A DNA stretch of 7,009 nt. It comes from an uncultured Bacilli bacterium (GTDB lineage: Bacteria > Bacillota_I > Bacilli_A > RF39 > UBA660). Positions within the stretch are counted from its first letter, which is position 1, and every line of letters begins with the position of its first letter. Positions 6,485 to 7,009 of this stretch are shown here, in pieces. The position numbers and the translations under genes are program-made. Location: the NCBI GenBank assembly GCA_944332505.1, contig CALVKC010000059.1, positions 1-7,009 of the forward strand, given 5' to 3'. The notes under the pieces were generated by a model, which was not told where the DNA came from, did not search any database, and was given only the letters and a program-made list of their open reading frames with translations.

Positions 6485-6569
6485 CTCTTATAAATTTTAT
6501 TTAAAGTAATTATAAATAAACTCATATACTTATTATATAACAAAATAATTAATAATTAAAGGAGATTAG
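6485..6569. promoter_or_regulatory. Divergent intergenic region with probable promoters for rel and the flippase
   Basis: This extremely AT-rich gap separates two genes pointing away from each other, so both promoters must lie here or inside the gene starts. For the minus-strand rel operon the best candidate is TATAAT at 6537-6532 with a poor -35 TTTAAT (6560-6555) and a 17-nt spacer; a second TATAAT is at 6514-6509. For the plus-strand gene a possible -10 TATACT lies at 6525-6530 with only a weak TTTAAA 19 nt upstream. The location is well supported by gene orientation, the individual boxes are not. No terminator or convincing operator is visible. Confidence 0.4.
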
Positions 6570-7009
6570 ATGAAAAACAATTTATTTGTAAAATCAACGT
6601 TAATACTTATTATAAGTGGTTTTCTAACTAAAATATTAGGTTTTATTATAAGAATTGTTTTTACTAGAATTATTGGGCCTTATGGTATTAGTCTATATAC
6701 TATTGCTACACCCACATATTCCCTACTTTTAACCATATCAACATTAGCTATACCTATTTCAATATCAAAATTAGTTGCTGAAAATAAAGGACGTAGTATT
6801 CGCATTCTAACTAGTGCCGCAGCTTTAATATTAATTATTAATTTTATATTAATTTTTATAATTTTATTAACTCATGACTTTATTGCTATAAATTTATTAA
6901 AAGAACCAAAAGCAGGACCTATACTTGTTGCTATGGCTTTAACTTTACCATTTGTTTCAATATCAAGTGTTTTAAAAGGATATTTCGCCGGCAAGCAAAA
7001 TATGATACC
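6570..7009 (+). CDS. MOP-superfamily flippase, SpoVB/polysaccharide-export type, N-terminal part
   Basis: This is the first 146 codons of an integral membrane lipid-linked-saccharide transporter (MOP/MATE-like fold). It is open at the right window edge, where full-length relatives have about 450-550 residues and 12-14 helices. ATG at 6570 is preceded by AAAGGAG (6558-6564) with a 5-nt spacer. The N-terminus reads FVKSTLILIISGFLTKILGFIIRIVFTRIIG in two overlapping pieces, the family pattern of an amphipathic start, first helix and R-I-x-G-x-x-G loop. LAIPISISKLVAEN follows, then a very hydrophobic helix rich in Ile/Leu/Phe (about 91-107), and GYFAGKQNM at the end (compare GYFQGxxNM in SpoVB-like proteins). 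Family members flip undecaprenyl-linked peptidoglycan, teichoic or polysaccharide precursors. The fragment cannot decide between SpoVB, YtgP/MurJ-like and capsule flippases, so I give no symbol. Confidence 0.88.
   Translation, partial: MKNNLFVKSTLILIISGFLTKILGFIIRIVFTRIIGPYGISLYTIATPTYSLLLTISTLAIPISISKLVAENKGRSIRILTSAAALILIINFILIFIILLTHDFIAINLLKEPKAGPILVAMALTLPFVSISSVLKGYFAGKQNMI

Noticed and set aside
1..7009. CRISPR array, transposon, tRNA/rRNA gene, or UGA recoding
   Set aside because: No spaced direct repeats, transposase motifs, terminal inverted repeats, or cloverleaf and rRNA signatures were seen on either strand. The Trp codons I checked are TGG and no conserved position needs TGA as Trp.

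Overview
The window is very AT-rich (mostly A/T, clearly low G+C by eye). It uses TTA-type codons heavily, has AAGGAG-type ribosome binding sites and TTGACA/TATAAT-like promoters, and carries a tRNA-sensing T-box leader. Together these point to a low-G+C Firmicute, class Bacilli or a close uncultured relative. Every Trp codon I checked is TGG and every stop I can see is TAA or TAG, so nothing suggests a recoded UGA.

Layout. Almost everything lies on the minus strand, so it is transcribed from right to left. Reading that way: a long Rel/RelA-SpoT (p)ppGpp enzyme (4346-6475), a small HAD-family 5'-deoxyribonucleotidase-like protein (3749-4336), D-aminoacyl-tRNA deacylase dtd (3340-3774), an unrecognised 490-residue protein (1810-3282) with its own strong promoter, a T-box leader with its terminator (about 1788-1566), and aspartyl-tRNA synthetase aspS (1-1565), which is cut by the window edge inside motif 3. 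Divergently on the plus strand, from 6570 to the right edge, is the N-terminal part of a MOP-superfamily flippase of the SpoVB/polysaccharide-export type. No gene-free stretch exceeds 300 bases. The longest (1566-1809) is the T-box leader.

How the genes fit together. rel, the HAD gene and dtd are packed with a 9-nt gap and a 26-nt overlap and look like one translationally coupled operon. The set is a translation-stress and quality-control neighbourhood: alarmone synthesis, removal of D-amino acids from tRNA, and an aminoacyl-tRNA synthetase switched on by uncharged tRNA-Asp. The T-box reads as Asp-specific in two independent ways: a GAU specifier, and a UGGC sequence matching a G discriminator base. 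I see no other terminator between rel and aspS, so this attenuator probably also ends transcripts arriving from upstream.

The most notable points are: (1) the Rel protein keeps its synthetase residues, but its hydrolase HDxxED motif has become HEVINN, which predicts weak or absent ppGpp hydrolysis; (2) an unknown 490-residue gene sits where Bacillus-type loci usually carry hisS, and its C-terminus is weakly reminiscent of RelE/HigB toxins; (3) a nucleotidase-like gene is inserted between rel and dtd.
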